NCBI GenBank assembly: GCA_020438665.1
Contig: JAGQUE010000530.1
Location: forward strand, 1-5,872
Origin: Nocardioidaceae bacterium
GTDB lineage: Bacteria > Actinomycetota > Actinomycetes > Propionibacteriales > Nocardioidaceae
DNA: 5,872 nucleotides
Direction: 5' to 3'
Position 1 is the first letter of the stretch. Every line of letters starts with the position of its first letter. Under the pieces are notes generated by a model. That model ran no database searches. It worked only from the letters and a program-made list of their open reading frames with translations, and was not told where the DNA came from. This document shows positions 1 through 5,872 of this stretch, piece by piece. Made by a program: the position numbers and the translations under genes.

Positions 1-187
1 AGAAGACGTCGACGCCGAGGAAGCCCCCACCCGCCCACGAGACGCCCGCGTGATACAGCATCACCGAGACGACGGCGATGGCGCGGACCCCGTCGAGCGC
101 CGGGCGATAGGCGGGGCCGCGGCCGAGGCCGGGGGAGGGTGCGGAGGCCCGCCGCCCCGCGGCGCGGGGCCGGGACAGCAGGCTCAT
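1..187 (-). CDS. Membrane O-acyltransferase, acyltransferase-3 (OafA/YrhL) family, N-terminal 62 residues only
   Basis: Integral membrane enzymes of this family move acyl groups (acetyl, succinyl and others) onto sugars or lipids at the cell surface. The visible part begins with about 26 Arg/Pro/Gly/Ala-rich cytoplasmic residues. It continues with the family's N-terminal signature: YRPALDGVRA (residues 27-36), a hydrophobic first membrane segment (about 36-50) holding the YH pair whose histidine (H46) matches the conserved, probably catalytic one, and then GGFLGVDVF (54-62), the second conserved block. The gene continues beyond the left edge; full-length members are usually about 350-700 residues, so any C-terminal SGNH domain is out of view. 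The ATG at 187 overlaps the stop of the sulfotransferase gene as ATGA, and there is no clear Shine-Dalgarno, so translation is probably coupled. Mycobacterial SucT, a member of this family, succinylates arabinan, which makes the neighbouring arabinosyltransferase suggestive. Family assignment is firm; substrate is unknown. Confidence 0.88.
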   Translation of the reverse strand, partial: MSLLSRPRAAGRRASAPSPGLGRGPAYRPALDGVRAIAVVSVMLYHAGVSWAGGGFLGVDVF

Positions 188-987
188 CGCGAGGTGGCCC
201 CAGGACGCGCGCTCGGGTCGGCCGGCACATAGCCGAGCTCTTCGGCGTACGCCGCCGCGGCGCGCTTGAGTGGCCCGTCGGGGATGTCGCGCCACTCCAG
301 CGATGCGACCTTGCGCGTGTTGAGGTCCTGGGGGACCTTGTCCATGGCGAGGGCGACGTGGCCGTCGGAGACCGGCAGCCCGACCCGCCACAGCATCTCG
401 GCGACGAAGCCGGGGCTCAGTGACTCGACCGGGTGGACGTCGTAGTGCTCGGGCCGGGCCTTCTCGGTAACCAGCCTGGTCCAGGTCATCCAGTAGTCGA
501 GCGCACGCTCGACCTCGGTCGGGTGCCGCCACAGTTGAGGCGCATAGGCGTCGAGATAGGCGCGATAGACCTTGTGAGGGCGGGGGCCCTTGGCGGACCG
601 CTCCACGTGGCCCGCGGCCATCAGCGCCTCCCGCACCTTCCACTTGGCCCGCGTGTAGGCGTCGTCGCCCTGGAGGAAGATCTGCCCACGGTCGGCGAAG
701 AACCGGACGCCGACCAGCGACTTGACCACCTTGAGCGGGTGGCGGACCTGGTGGAAGACCAACGCGTCGTCAATCTGGTCGAGGAACGGCGCTGCGAGCC
801 ACGAGGAGTCGCCGTGCTGGCCCTGCCACCCCTCGAAACGCCGGGTCCGGGGGCCGAAGACGACCTCGTGACCGACCCGCAGACCGATCCCGGAGAGCAA
901 CGCGGCCATATAGGTGGTGCCGGAGCGCGCGCACCCGGTGACGACGAACGGGCGAAGGTCGGCGCTGGCAGGCGTGGAGGACGACAT
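184..987 (-). CDS. PAPS-dependent sulfotransferase family protein
   Basis: Predicted cytoplasmic enzyme of 267 residues that transfers sulfate from PAPS to a hydroxyl, probably of a carbohydrate or lipid acceptor. Near the N-terminus lies the 5'-phosphosulfate-binding loop, TGCARSGTTY (residues 17-26), following a short beta strand (PFVV). The 3'-phosphate-binding element VRHPLKVVKS (81-90) has the arginine (R82) and serine (S90) eight residues apart, as in known sulfotransferases. The acceptor region is unlike any I can name. No signal peptide or membrane segment is seen. The frame is open upstream to 1191, but the ATG at 987 is preferred: the extra 68 residues would lie antisense to the divergent gene, are compositionally unlike a protein, and precede the point where the fold begins. 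No strong Shine-Dalgarno is visible. The stop overlaps the acyltransferase start (ATGA), so the two form a leftward operon. Family is well supported; the sulfated product is unknown. Confidence 0.87.
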   Translation of the reverse strand: MSSSTPASADLRPFVVTGCARSGTTYMAALLSGIGLRVGHEVVFGPRTRRFEGWQGQHGDSSWLAAPFLDQIDDALVFHQVRHPLKVVKSLVGVRFFADRGQIFLQGDDAYTRAKWKVREALMAAGHVERSAKGPRPHKVYRAYLDAYAPQLWRHPTEVERALDYWMTWTRLVTEKARPEHYDVHPVESLSPGFVAEMLWRVGLPVSDGHVALAMDKVPQDLNTRKVASLEWRDIPDGPLKRAAAAYAEELGYVPADPSARPGATSR

Positions 988-1032
988 CGAGACAGGGGAT
1001 CCCGCGTGAGAGAAGGGAGACGAGGCGGCTGT

Positions 1033-1038
1033 TAATGT
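1033..1038 (+). promoter_or_regulatory. Candidate extended -10 promoter element for the rightward operon
   Basis: TAATGT fits the actinobacterial TAnnnT -10 consensus and is preceded by TGT (1030-1032), giving an extended -10 (TGn). It sits in the only AT-rich patch of the divergent gap. Transcription would start near 1045, leaving a leader of about 40 bases before the TTG at 1084 that contains the GAGGAG ribosome binding site. No convincing -35 is visible, which is acceptable for an extended -10. This is a pattern match only. Confidence 0.4.
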
Positions 1039-1039
1039 A
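1034..1039 (-). promoter_or_regulatory. Candidate -10 element for the leftward sulfotransferase/acyltransferase operon
   Basis: Read on the minus strand, the same AT-rich patch gives TACATT, another match to TAnnnT. Transcription would begin near 1027, about 40 bases before the ATG at 987. There is no evident -35. The element overlaps the candidate plus-strand -10 almost completely, so the two promoters, if real, would compete for RNA polymerase. Confidence 0.3.
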
Positions 1040-1068
1040 CCTTGGCCCGCCCCGCGGTGCATGTCGTT

Positions 1069-1074
1069 GAGGAG
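1069..1074 (+). promoter_or_regulatory. Ribosome binding site that sets the arabinofuranosyltransferase start
   Basis: GAGGAG lies 9 bases before the TTG at 1084, a good Shine-Dalgarno position. The alternative upstream TTG (1042) and GTG (1057) have no comparable purine-rich site, and 1042 would lie upstream of the predicted transcription start. This site therefore argues for TTG 1084. Confidence 0.55.
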
Positions 1075-1083
1075 AGCGTCCCG

Positions 1084-4000
1084 TTGTCGAGTCAGCTGGC
1101 TGCCACCGAGGCGCGTCTCGGGTTCACCAGGGAACGCGCCATCCTGATCGGATTGGCGATCGTCGGACTGCTGGCGACGGTTGCGGTCCACCCGGGTCAG
1201 CTCTATATCGACACGCGCCCGGACCTCTACCTCGACCCGGGCTCCCTGCTGCGTGAGTCGCTGTCGACATGGGTGCCCGGCACGGGGCTCGGGACCACCA
1301 ACTACGACAACGGCTACCTCCCGGCGGCCTTCGTGCTGTGGGTGCTCAACGGGGTCGGCCTGCCGGCCTGGCTCGCGATGCGGCTGTGGCGCTATGGGTT
1401 GTTGCTGGTCGCCGCCTGGGGTGCGCGGGCACTGCTCGTCGACCTGATGAGGAGCGAACGACGCCCGCTCGGCGCCGCGGCCCGCATCGCCGCTCCGGTC
1501 CTCTATGTCGCGAGCCCCTATGTGGTCGTGGGAGCAGCCACGACGCCGGTGATGCTGCCCTATGCGGTCTTCCCGTGGCTGCTGCTCGCGCTGCGCGGCA
1601 GCTTCGGGCTCCGCTGGCTGAGATCGGCCGCCTGGTTCGGGCTGCTGCTGTTCGGCATGGGCGGGATGAACGCCGGTGTCGTCCCGGCCTTCCTGCTCCT
1701 GGCCGTCCCCTTCGTCGCCTGGGACGCCGTCTCCCGGGAGCGTCGTCCCTGGCGCCGCGTCGTGCGGGGGGTGGCGGCCTCGGCCGTGACGGCCCTGCTG
1801 GTGTCGGCCTACTGGATGGTCAGCACCGTGGTGTCGCTCTCGACCGCGTCGGCCGTGGCCGCCGCGACGGAGGATCCGCGGACGGTCGCCCAGGTGTCGT
1901 CGTTCGCCGAGGTGATGCGGGGCTTGGGGTCATGGCTGATCTATGGCGGCGACTCTCTCGGGCTCTATCGCGAGGAGTTCTCCTCCTATCTCGACAGCCC
2001 CCTTGTGGTGATGGCGTCTTTCGCGCTGCCGGTGGTCGCCTTCGTCGGTGCCTGGCTGTCACCCTCGCGGCTGCGCCGTCTCGCCGTGCTGCTCACCGTC
2101 GTCGGGCTGACGCTGATGGTCGGCGCCTACCCGCCCCGCCACCCCACGCCGTTCGGCGCCGCCCTGTTGGCCGGGTTCGACCACGTGCCGGGCTTCATCG
2201 CGTTCCGCACGACAAGCAAGGCCGGCGCGCTGGCGATGCTCGGCATGGCGATCCTCGGGGCGCTGGGGGCCGACGCGATCTGGGCCAGGCTTCCGCGCGC
2301 GCGGGGATGGCTGGCGGGGTCCGCGGCCTTCGCGGTGCTGCTGTCCGTCACGCCGGTCTGGGTGGGCATGATCTTCCCGGGCGAGCTGACCGTACCGTCC
2401 TACTGGAAGGTCGCGGCCCACGACCTCGACTCCCGTGGCGAGGGCCGGCTGTGGGCGCTGCCAGGTGAGACCAACGCGCTCTATCGCTGGCGGCCGCGCG
2501 GGGTCGACGACTTCGCACCCGTCCTGCTCGACCGGCCCGTGGTCTATGGGCGCAGCTTCCCCGACGGCCCGATCGGTGCTTGGAACATGCTGTCGAGCGC
2601 CGACGAGGCGCTGGTCGCGTCGTCGGCCGACCGCCACCTGCTGTCGACCTATGCGCGCTACCTGGGCGTCAACGACGTGCTGGTGCGCAACGACATGATC
2701 TGGGAGCTGATGGGTGCCGCCCGGCCGCTCCAGGTGGTCGCCGCGGCCGACGGCGACCGCGGGCTCCAACCCGTCACGATCTATGGCAACCCGGGGGAGA
2801 ACGTCACCCCGAGCAACCCCAAGCGCGTGCTCCCCGCCGAACAGCGGCTCAGCCCGCTGGTCCGCTATCGGGTCGAGGACCCGCTCGAGCCCGTCCGGGT
2901 AGCGCCCGCGACCGGCCAGCTGCTCGTCGCGGGCGACAATGGGGCCCTCGCGGGGGCGTCGTGGTCGGGTCTCCTCGACGGCAGCCGCACCTATCGGCTG
3001 CTCGCCGATGCTTCCGACGACGACGTGCTGGCCGCGCTGGATGCTGGTGGCCGGGTGCTGCTCACCGACACCAATCGACGCCACGCCGACAACGTCCACC
3101 GACTCGACGTGAGCGGTCCGCTGCTGGCCGCCGACGGCGATGCCGCCACCGTTCACGCGCTGGGCGAGTCGGACGACCAGACCGTCGCCGTCTATGACGG
3201 CATCGCGGGCGTGACCGCCACCGCCTCCGGCTCGATCTTCGGGCCCACCCCGAGCGGACGCCCGTTCCTGGCCATCGACGGCAACCCCGAGACCTCCTGG
3301 CAGTTCGGTGACTTCGGCAGCGGCGTCGGCCGCTCGATCACCATCCGGCTGCTCGCGCCGACGAGCATCCAACGCGTGGTCGTGGACCGTACGACGACCG
3401 AGGGCGCCGAGGTCGCGAGCCTGCGGCTCGACGCGGGCGGCGTGTCGGTCAGCGGTGACTTCGAGGGCGCCGACGAGCTCACCCTCGAGCTTCCCGAGGC
3501 GGTCTCGACAGACTCGGTCACGCTGACGGTCACCGGCGTCACCAGCCGGCTGGCCAACCAGGTCGGCCTCAGCGAGATCACCGTCCCGGGCATGGAGGCC
3601 GAGGAGTACGTCCGCCTCCCCATGACCCTCGAGCGCCTCGCCTCGTCCGACACCGTCGGCCCCGCGGTGGCAGCCGCGCCGATCGACGTCCTGCTCGGGC
3701 CGTCGGAGCGCGAGGGCGAGGTGCAGCTGCACCGCCAGTTCGACCTGCCGTCCCTCCAGGACTACCGGGTGACGGCGGAGGTGCTGACGCCCGACCCGGG
3801 CGCCTGGAAACGCTGCCGCACGCTGGCCGTGATGGACGGCGAGCCGGTCAAGGCGCGGGTGCGCGGCACCGTGCCGCGACGCGACACCGGGCTCGTGCCG
3901 GTCGAGCTGCGGGGCTGTGGCCGGCCGTCGCTGGCGGCCGGGACCCATCGACTGCTCACGCGACCCGGCACCCAGGTCCGTCACCTGCTTCTCACCTCCC

Positions 4001-4386
4001 TCTCCCAGGCGCCGGAGGACGTGCCGCCGGCAGCTCCGGTGACATGGACGTCGACGCCGACATCGGTCGACGCCCGGGTTCCCGCGTCCGGTGACGACTC
4101 GTTCCTCTTCCTCGCGCGGGCCTACGACGCGCGCTGGCGCGCCACGATCGACGGCCAGGACGCCGGGGCTCCCGTCGAGCTCAACGGCTATGGCATGGCG
4201 TGGCCGCTCCCCGCGGGGTCCGAGCACCGAGTGGTGGTGACCTTCGGTCCGCAGCACCGCTACACCGTCGGGCTGTGGCTCTCGCTCCTGGCGGTCGCGG
4301 CCCTCGTCCTGGTCGTGGTCGTCGAACCCCTGCTCCGCCGACGGCGCGAGGCGCGCTCACCGGATCAGGCGAGGGAGGCGACATGA
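1084..4386 (+). CDS. AftD-like alpha-(1->3)-arabinofuranosyltransferase family protein (GT-C fold)
   Basis: Large membrane glycosyltransferase (1100 residues) resembling mycobacterial AftD, which adds arabinofuranose from decaprenyl-phosphate to arabinan on the outer face of the membrane. The N-terminal ~430 residues hold about eleven hydrophobic segments, starting at 19-36. They are followed by an acidic first external loop, YIDTRPDLYLDPGSLL (41-56, D43 and D47), the position where GT-C enzymes carry their catalytic acidic residue. Residues ~430-1060 are extracytoplasmic. They include a discoidin/F5/8C-like carbohydrate-binding region (about 720-835, with AIDGNPETSW at 730-739) and a C-terminal beta domain (YDARWRATIDG at 1014-1024) of the type seen in AftD and YfhO-like proteins. 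A last membrane helix (1062-1080) and a basic tail end the chain. M. tuberculosis AftD is about 1400 residues, so this is a shorter version. TTG 1084 is chosen on its ribosome site; the frame is open from TTG 1042. First gene of a coupled operon. Family is confident; the exact acceptor is unknown. Confidence 0.82.
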   Translation: MSSQLAATEARLGFTRERAILIGLAIVGLLATVAVHPGQLYIDTRPDLYLDPGSLLRESLSTWVPGTGLGTTNYDNGYLPAAFVLWVLNGVGLPAWLAMRLWRYGLLLVAAWGARALLVDLMRSERRPLGAAARIAAPVLYVASPYVVVGAATTPVMLPYAVFPWLLLALRGSFGLRWLRSAAWFGLLLFGMGGMNAGVVPAFLLLAVPFVAWDAVSRERRPWRRVVRGVAASAVTALLVSAYWMVSTVVSLSTASAVAAATEDPRTVAQVSSFAEVMRGLGSWLIYGGDSLGLYREEFSSYLDSPLVVMASFALPVVAFVGAWLSPSRLRRLAVLLTVVGLTLMVGAYPPRHPTPFGAALLAGFDHVPGFIAFRTTSKAGALAMLGMAILGALGADAIWARLPRARGWLAGSAAFAVLLSVTPVWVGMIFPGELTVPSYWKVAAHDLDSRGEGRLWALPGETNALYRWRPRGVDDFAPVLLDRPVVYGRSFPDGPIGAWNMLSSADEALVASSADRHLLSTYARYLGVNDVLVRNDMIWELMGAARPLQVVAAADGDRGLQPVTIYGNPGENVTPSNPKRVLPAEQRLSPLVRYRVEDPLEPVRVAPATGQLLVAGDNGALAGASWSGLLDGSRTYRLLADASDDDVLAALDAGGRVLLTDTNRRHADNVHRLDVSGPLLAADGDAATVHALGESDDQTVAVYDGIAGVTATASGSIFGPTPSGRPFLAIDGNPETSWQFGDFGSGVGRSITIRLLAPTSIQRVVVDRTTTEGAEVASLRLDAGGVSVSGDFEGADELTLELPEAVSTDSVTLTVTGVTSRLANQVGLSEITVPGMEAEEYVRLPMTLERLASSDTVGPAVAAAPIDVLLGPSEREGEVQLHRQFDLPSLQDYRVTAEVLTPDPGAWKRCRTLAVMDGEPVKARVRGTVPRRDTGLVPVELRGCGRPSLAAGTHRLLTRPGTQVRHLLLTSLSQAPEDVPPAAPVTWTSTPTSVDARVPASGDDSFLFLARAYDARWRATIDGQDAGAPVELNGYGMAWPLPAGSEHRVVVTFGPQHRYTVGLWLSLLAVAALVLVVVVEPLLRRRREARSPDQAREAT

Positions 4387-4706
4387 CGCGTCTCCACCTC
4401 CGCCCGCTGGCGCGCCCGGCCGTGCTCATCGCCGTGGCGGCGCTGATCGGCGGCCTGCTCGGAGCCGCCGTCGCCGTCGCCGCGGTGGTGGCGGTGGCGG
4501 TCGGACTGGCGGCGCGGCGGGTCCTGTTCACAGCGCTCGCAGCCGTGGTGCTGGCCATGCTCAGCTGGGTGGTCGGCAATGCGGGGGCGCCCGTGTCGTT
4601 CACCGTGGTGACCGAGCACCCGTGGCCGCATCGGTTCGCCCTGGCCGCGGTCGTCCTGTTGCTCGTGGGTGTGTTCGTCGAGAGCCCGAAGGAGGAGGCA
4701 CGGTGA
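4383..4706 (+). CDS. Small integral membrane protein of unknown function (107 residues)
   Basis: No family is recognised. The protein is strongly hydrophobic: a long Ala/Val-rich stretch at residues 13-43 (one long or two tightly packed helices), another helix at about 47-66, an outward or inward loop containing TVVTEHPWPHRF (74-85), a last helix at about 86-100, and a short charged tail ending EEAR. It looks like a three- or four-helix membrane protein. The ATG overlaps the stop of the arabinofuranosyltransferase gene (ATGA), with GAGGGAGG at 4371-4378 four bases before it. Its own stop overlaps the next start (GTGA). This tight packing between two glycosyltransferases suggests an accessory or scaffolding role in the same pathway, but this is inference from position alone. 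The third codon positions are GC-rich and the reading frame is clean, supporting a real gene. Confidence 0.75.
   Translation: MTRLHLRPLARPAVLIAVAALIGGLLGAAVAVAAVVAVAVGLAARRVLFTALAAVVLAMLSWVVGNAGAPVSFTVVTEHPWPHRFALAAVVLLLVGVFVESPKEEAR
4691..4698 (+). promoter_or_regulatory. Ribosome binding site for the GT4 glycosyltransferase
   Basis: GGAGGAGG lies inside the last codons of the small membrane protein gene and four bases before the GTG at 4703. It is the strongest Shine-Dalgarno in the window. It fixes the GTG start, whose last two bases are shared with the upstream TGA stop. Confidence 0.6.
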
Positions 4707-5872
4707 GGTCGCCGCGCGAGCTGCTGTGGTTCATGCAGGTGGGCCAGCGCCCGTGGCGCGAGCTGCACTGGCTGTCGCTGATGCCCGACACCCACGTGAC
4801 CTCGGTCGGGTCGCCCGCGCCGCCCGAGGCGGTCACCCATGTGAGCTCGCGCTACCGCCAGCCGACCCAGCGCTTCATCGAGGCCGGGGCCATGGCGTGG
4901 CTCCGCGACCTCGACCGCGCCCCCACCGAGGTCGACTGGGTGTCCTCGCTGGAGCCGTTCTCGCTCACCACCGGCCAGGCGGCGCGGTTCGCCAAGCGCC
5001 ATGACCGCCGGCTGGCGGTGCTGATGTGGCACAACTTCAAGGAGACCCCGCTCTACAAGCTGCCGGGCTATCGCAACGCGTGGCTGGCATCCCGCGACGC
5101 CGACTTCTTCCTGACCCTGATCGACGCGAGCCGCCGCCACATCCTCGATATGGGCGTCGAGCCCGAGCGGGTGGACTGCGTGCTCCCCGGCATCGACACC
5201 CGTGTGTTCACGCCGCCCGTCAGCCCCGTCGAGGAGCCGGTGGTCGCCTTCATCTCGCCGCTGCGCAACAACAAGGGACTCGACCGCGTGCTGCTGGCCT
5301 TCGACCGGGTCCTAGGTGCGGTCCCCGACGCCAGGCTGGTCATCGCCGGGACCGGTGAGGACGAGGCGATGGCCCGGGCCGCAGCCGACGGCAGCACCCG
5401 CATCGACTATCTCGGCGGCCTCGACCAGACCGGGGTCGCGGACCTGATGCGCCGGTGCGCCGTCTTCGTCACCGCGCCGCGCGCGACCCGCATGTGGAAC
5501 GAACAGTTCGGCCTGGTCTATCTCGAGGCGATGGCGAGCGGGATGGCGGTGGTCACCACCGCGAGCGGCACCAACGGCGAGGCGGTCAAGGAGCCCAACA
5601 AGCGGATGCCCGACGATGTCGACCGGATCGCCGATGCGCTGGTCGAGCTCCTCGAGGACCCGACGCGTCGCGCTGAGATCGCGCGCGCCAACCGGACCTG
5701 GGTGGTGGACAACCACGACGTCCGCACCCAGGCGCGCCGCATGGGCGAGGCGTTCACCCGCGCCGAGGAGCGCGTTGGCGGTCGTCACCAGCACGACCAG
5801 CGTGACGACGCTGTCGGCCGCGCCGACCACCGCCGCCCCGGCCAGCGCGAGCACCGTGGCCCAGATGCCCCA
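4703..5872 (+). CDS. GT-B family 4 glycosyltransferase; frame open at right edge of window
   Basis: Predicted cytoplasmic retaining glycosyltransferase using a nucleotide-sugar donor. The N-terminal Rossmann-like domain spans roughly residues 1-170 and ends with LPGIDTRVFTPP (161-172), the usual linker to the donor domain. The donor domain begins VVAFISPLRNNKGLDRVLLAF (180-200), where R188 and K191 fit the Arg/Lys pair that contacts the donor diphosphate. It then has RLVIAGTGE (211-219) and the E-x7-E signature, EQFGLVYLE (E267 and E275), followed by AMASGMAVVTT. A typical C-terminal helix region follows (DVDRIADALVELLEDP, 305-320). Homology-like sequence ends near residue 355 (about 5767), a normal size for the family. 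Beyond that the frame stays open to the window end but encodes His/Asp/Arg-rich text that does not look like protein. The true end is therefore doubtful; a one-base insertion at 5757-5759 would give a stop at 5803-5805. GTG 4703 overlaps the preceding stop. Acceptor sugar unknown. Confidence 0.85.
   Translation, partial: MRSPRELLWFMQVGQRPWRELHWLSLMPDTHVTSVGSPAPPEAVTHVSSRYRQPTQRFIEAGAMAWLRDLDRAPTEVDWVSSLEPFSLTTGQAARFAKRHDRRLAVLMWHNFKETPLYKLPGYRNAWLASRDADFFLTLIDASRRHILDMGVEPERVDCVLPGIDTRVFTPPVSPVEEPVVAFISPLRNNKGLDRVLLAFDRVLGAVPDARLVIAGTGEDEAMARAAADGSTRIDYLGGLDQTGVADLMRRCAVFVTAPRATRMWNEQFGLVYLEAMASGMAVVTTASGTNGEAVKEPNKRMPDDVDRIADALVELLEDPTRRAEIARANRTWVVDNHDVRTQARRMGEAFTRAEERVGGRHQHDQRDDAVGRADHRRPGQREHRGPDAP
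5754..5872 (-). CDS. Possible C-terminal end of a convergent membrane-protein gene
   Basis: Reading the minus strand inward from the window edge gives a hydrophobic sequence, WGIWATVLALAGAAVVGAAD then SVVTLVVLVTTANALLGAG, with two apparent membrane segments. All 38 codons from the edge down to 5759 end in G or C; immediately after, the pattern breaks (GGT, GAA). The glycosyltransferase frame over the same bases has 100% G/C in its first positions and many A/T third positions, which is the reverse of what a real gene here should show. As given, the minus frame has no stop until 5312, deep in the glycosyltransferase. A one-base insertion in the CCC run at 5757-5759 would end it at the TGA formed by 5756-5754. 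A polysaccharide exporter or flippase would fit the neighbourhood, but too little is visible to name it. Confidence 0.33.
   Translation of the reverse strand, partial: GHLGHGARAGRGGGGRRGRQRRHAGRAGDDRQRAPRRG

Noticed and set aside
105..180. GC-rich, repeat-like run in the acyltransferase 5' region
   Set aside because: It is explained by Arg/Gly/Pro/Ala codons of the cytoplasmic N-terminus and contains no regular repeat unit or convincing hairpin terminator.
996..1003. GGGATCCC palindrome in the divergent leader, as a possible operator
   Set aside because: Eight bases of perfect symmetry are expected by chance in GC-rich DNA, and no second half-site or flanking extension is present.
433..1035. 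A 200-codon plus-strand open frame
   Set aside because: It is antisense to the sulfotransferase, whose PAPS-binding motifs are intact, and its product shows no recognisable feature.
988..1191. A 68-residue N-terminal extension of the sulfotransferase
   Set aside because: The extension would be antisense to the start of the divergent gene and cross both candidate promoters, and its sequence is unlike a protein. The fold begins just after the ATG at 987.
1269..2468. A 399-codon plus-strand open frame
   Set aside because: It is a shifted frame inside the membrane domain of the AftD-like gene. Its Arg/Gly-rich product has no membrane pattern or motif, while the main frame is clearly a membrane protein.
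2059..4257. A 732-codon open frame on the minus strand
   Set aside because: It lies wholly antisense to the AftD-like gene, its product is Arg/His/Gly/Asp-rich with no fold signature, and it arises from the lack of AT-rich stops in high-GC DNA.
5312..5854. A 180-codon minus-strand frame taken as a whole gene
   Set aside because: Only the part from the window edge down to about 5759 looks coding; the rest is antisense to conserved glycosyltransferase motifs including E-x7-E. The edge part is reported separately as a possible convergent gene end.

Overview
The window is a very GC-rich, densely coding stretch. The GC-rich third codon positions, the GTG and TTG starts, the start/stop overlaps and a large AftD-type arabinofuranosyltransferase homologue all point to an actinomycete (Actinomycetota). 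The overall look resembles the Nocardioides/Propionibacteriales group, but that finer placement is an inference. No RNA gene, insertion sequence, CRISPR array or long repeat is visible.

Layout. Two genes run leftward from a short divergent intergenic region (about 988-1083): a PAPS-type sulfotransferase (987 to 184) and, overlapping its stop by ATGA, the first 62 codons of a membrane O-acyltransferase of the acyltransferase-3 (OafA/YrhL) family that leaves the window at its left edge. Three genes run rightward from the same region: an 1100-residue GT-C arabinofuranosyltransferase-like membrane protein (1084-4386), a 107-residue membrane protein with no recognisable family (4383-4706), and a GT-B family-4 glycosyltransferase (from 4703). 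Both rightward junctions are 4-base start/stop overlaps (ATGA, GTGA), so the three genes very probably form one translationally coupled operon. At the right edge the composition changes: the last ~110 bases look like the 3' end of a membrane-protein gene on the minus strand, convergent with the glycosyltransferase.

How the genes may work together. A cytoplasmic GT4 enzyme could build a lipid-linked or nucleotide-sugar-derived glycan, and the GT-C enzyme could add sugars from a polyprenyl-phosphate donor on the outer face. The acyltransferase and sulfotransferase would decorate the product with acyl and sulfate groups. The locus therefore reads as a cell-envelope glycan synthesis and modification island. 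The glycan itself cannot be deduced from this sequence.

Points to check: neither convergent reading frame closes at the right edge, and a single extra C in the CCC run at 5757-5759 would close both; tyrosine codons are TAT in about 60% of cases although other third positions are overwhelmingly G or C; and the divergent region carries one AT-rich patch that can serve as a -10 box on both strands.
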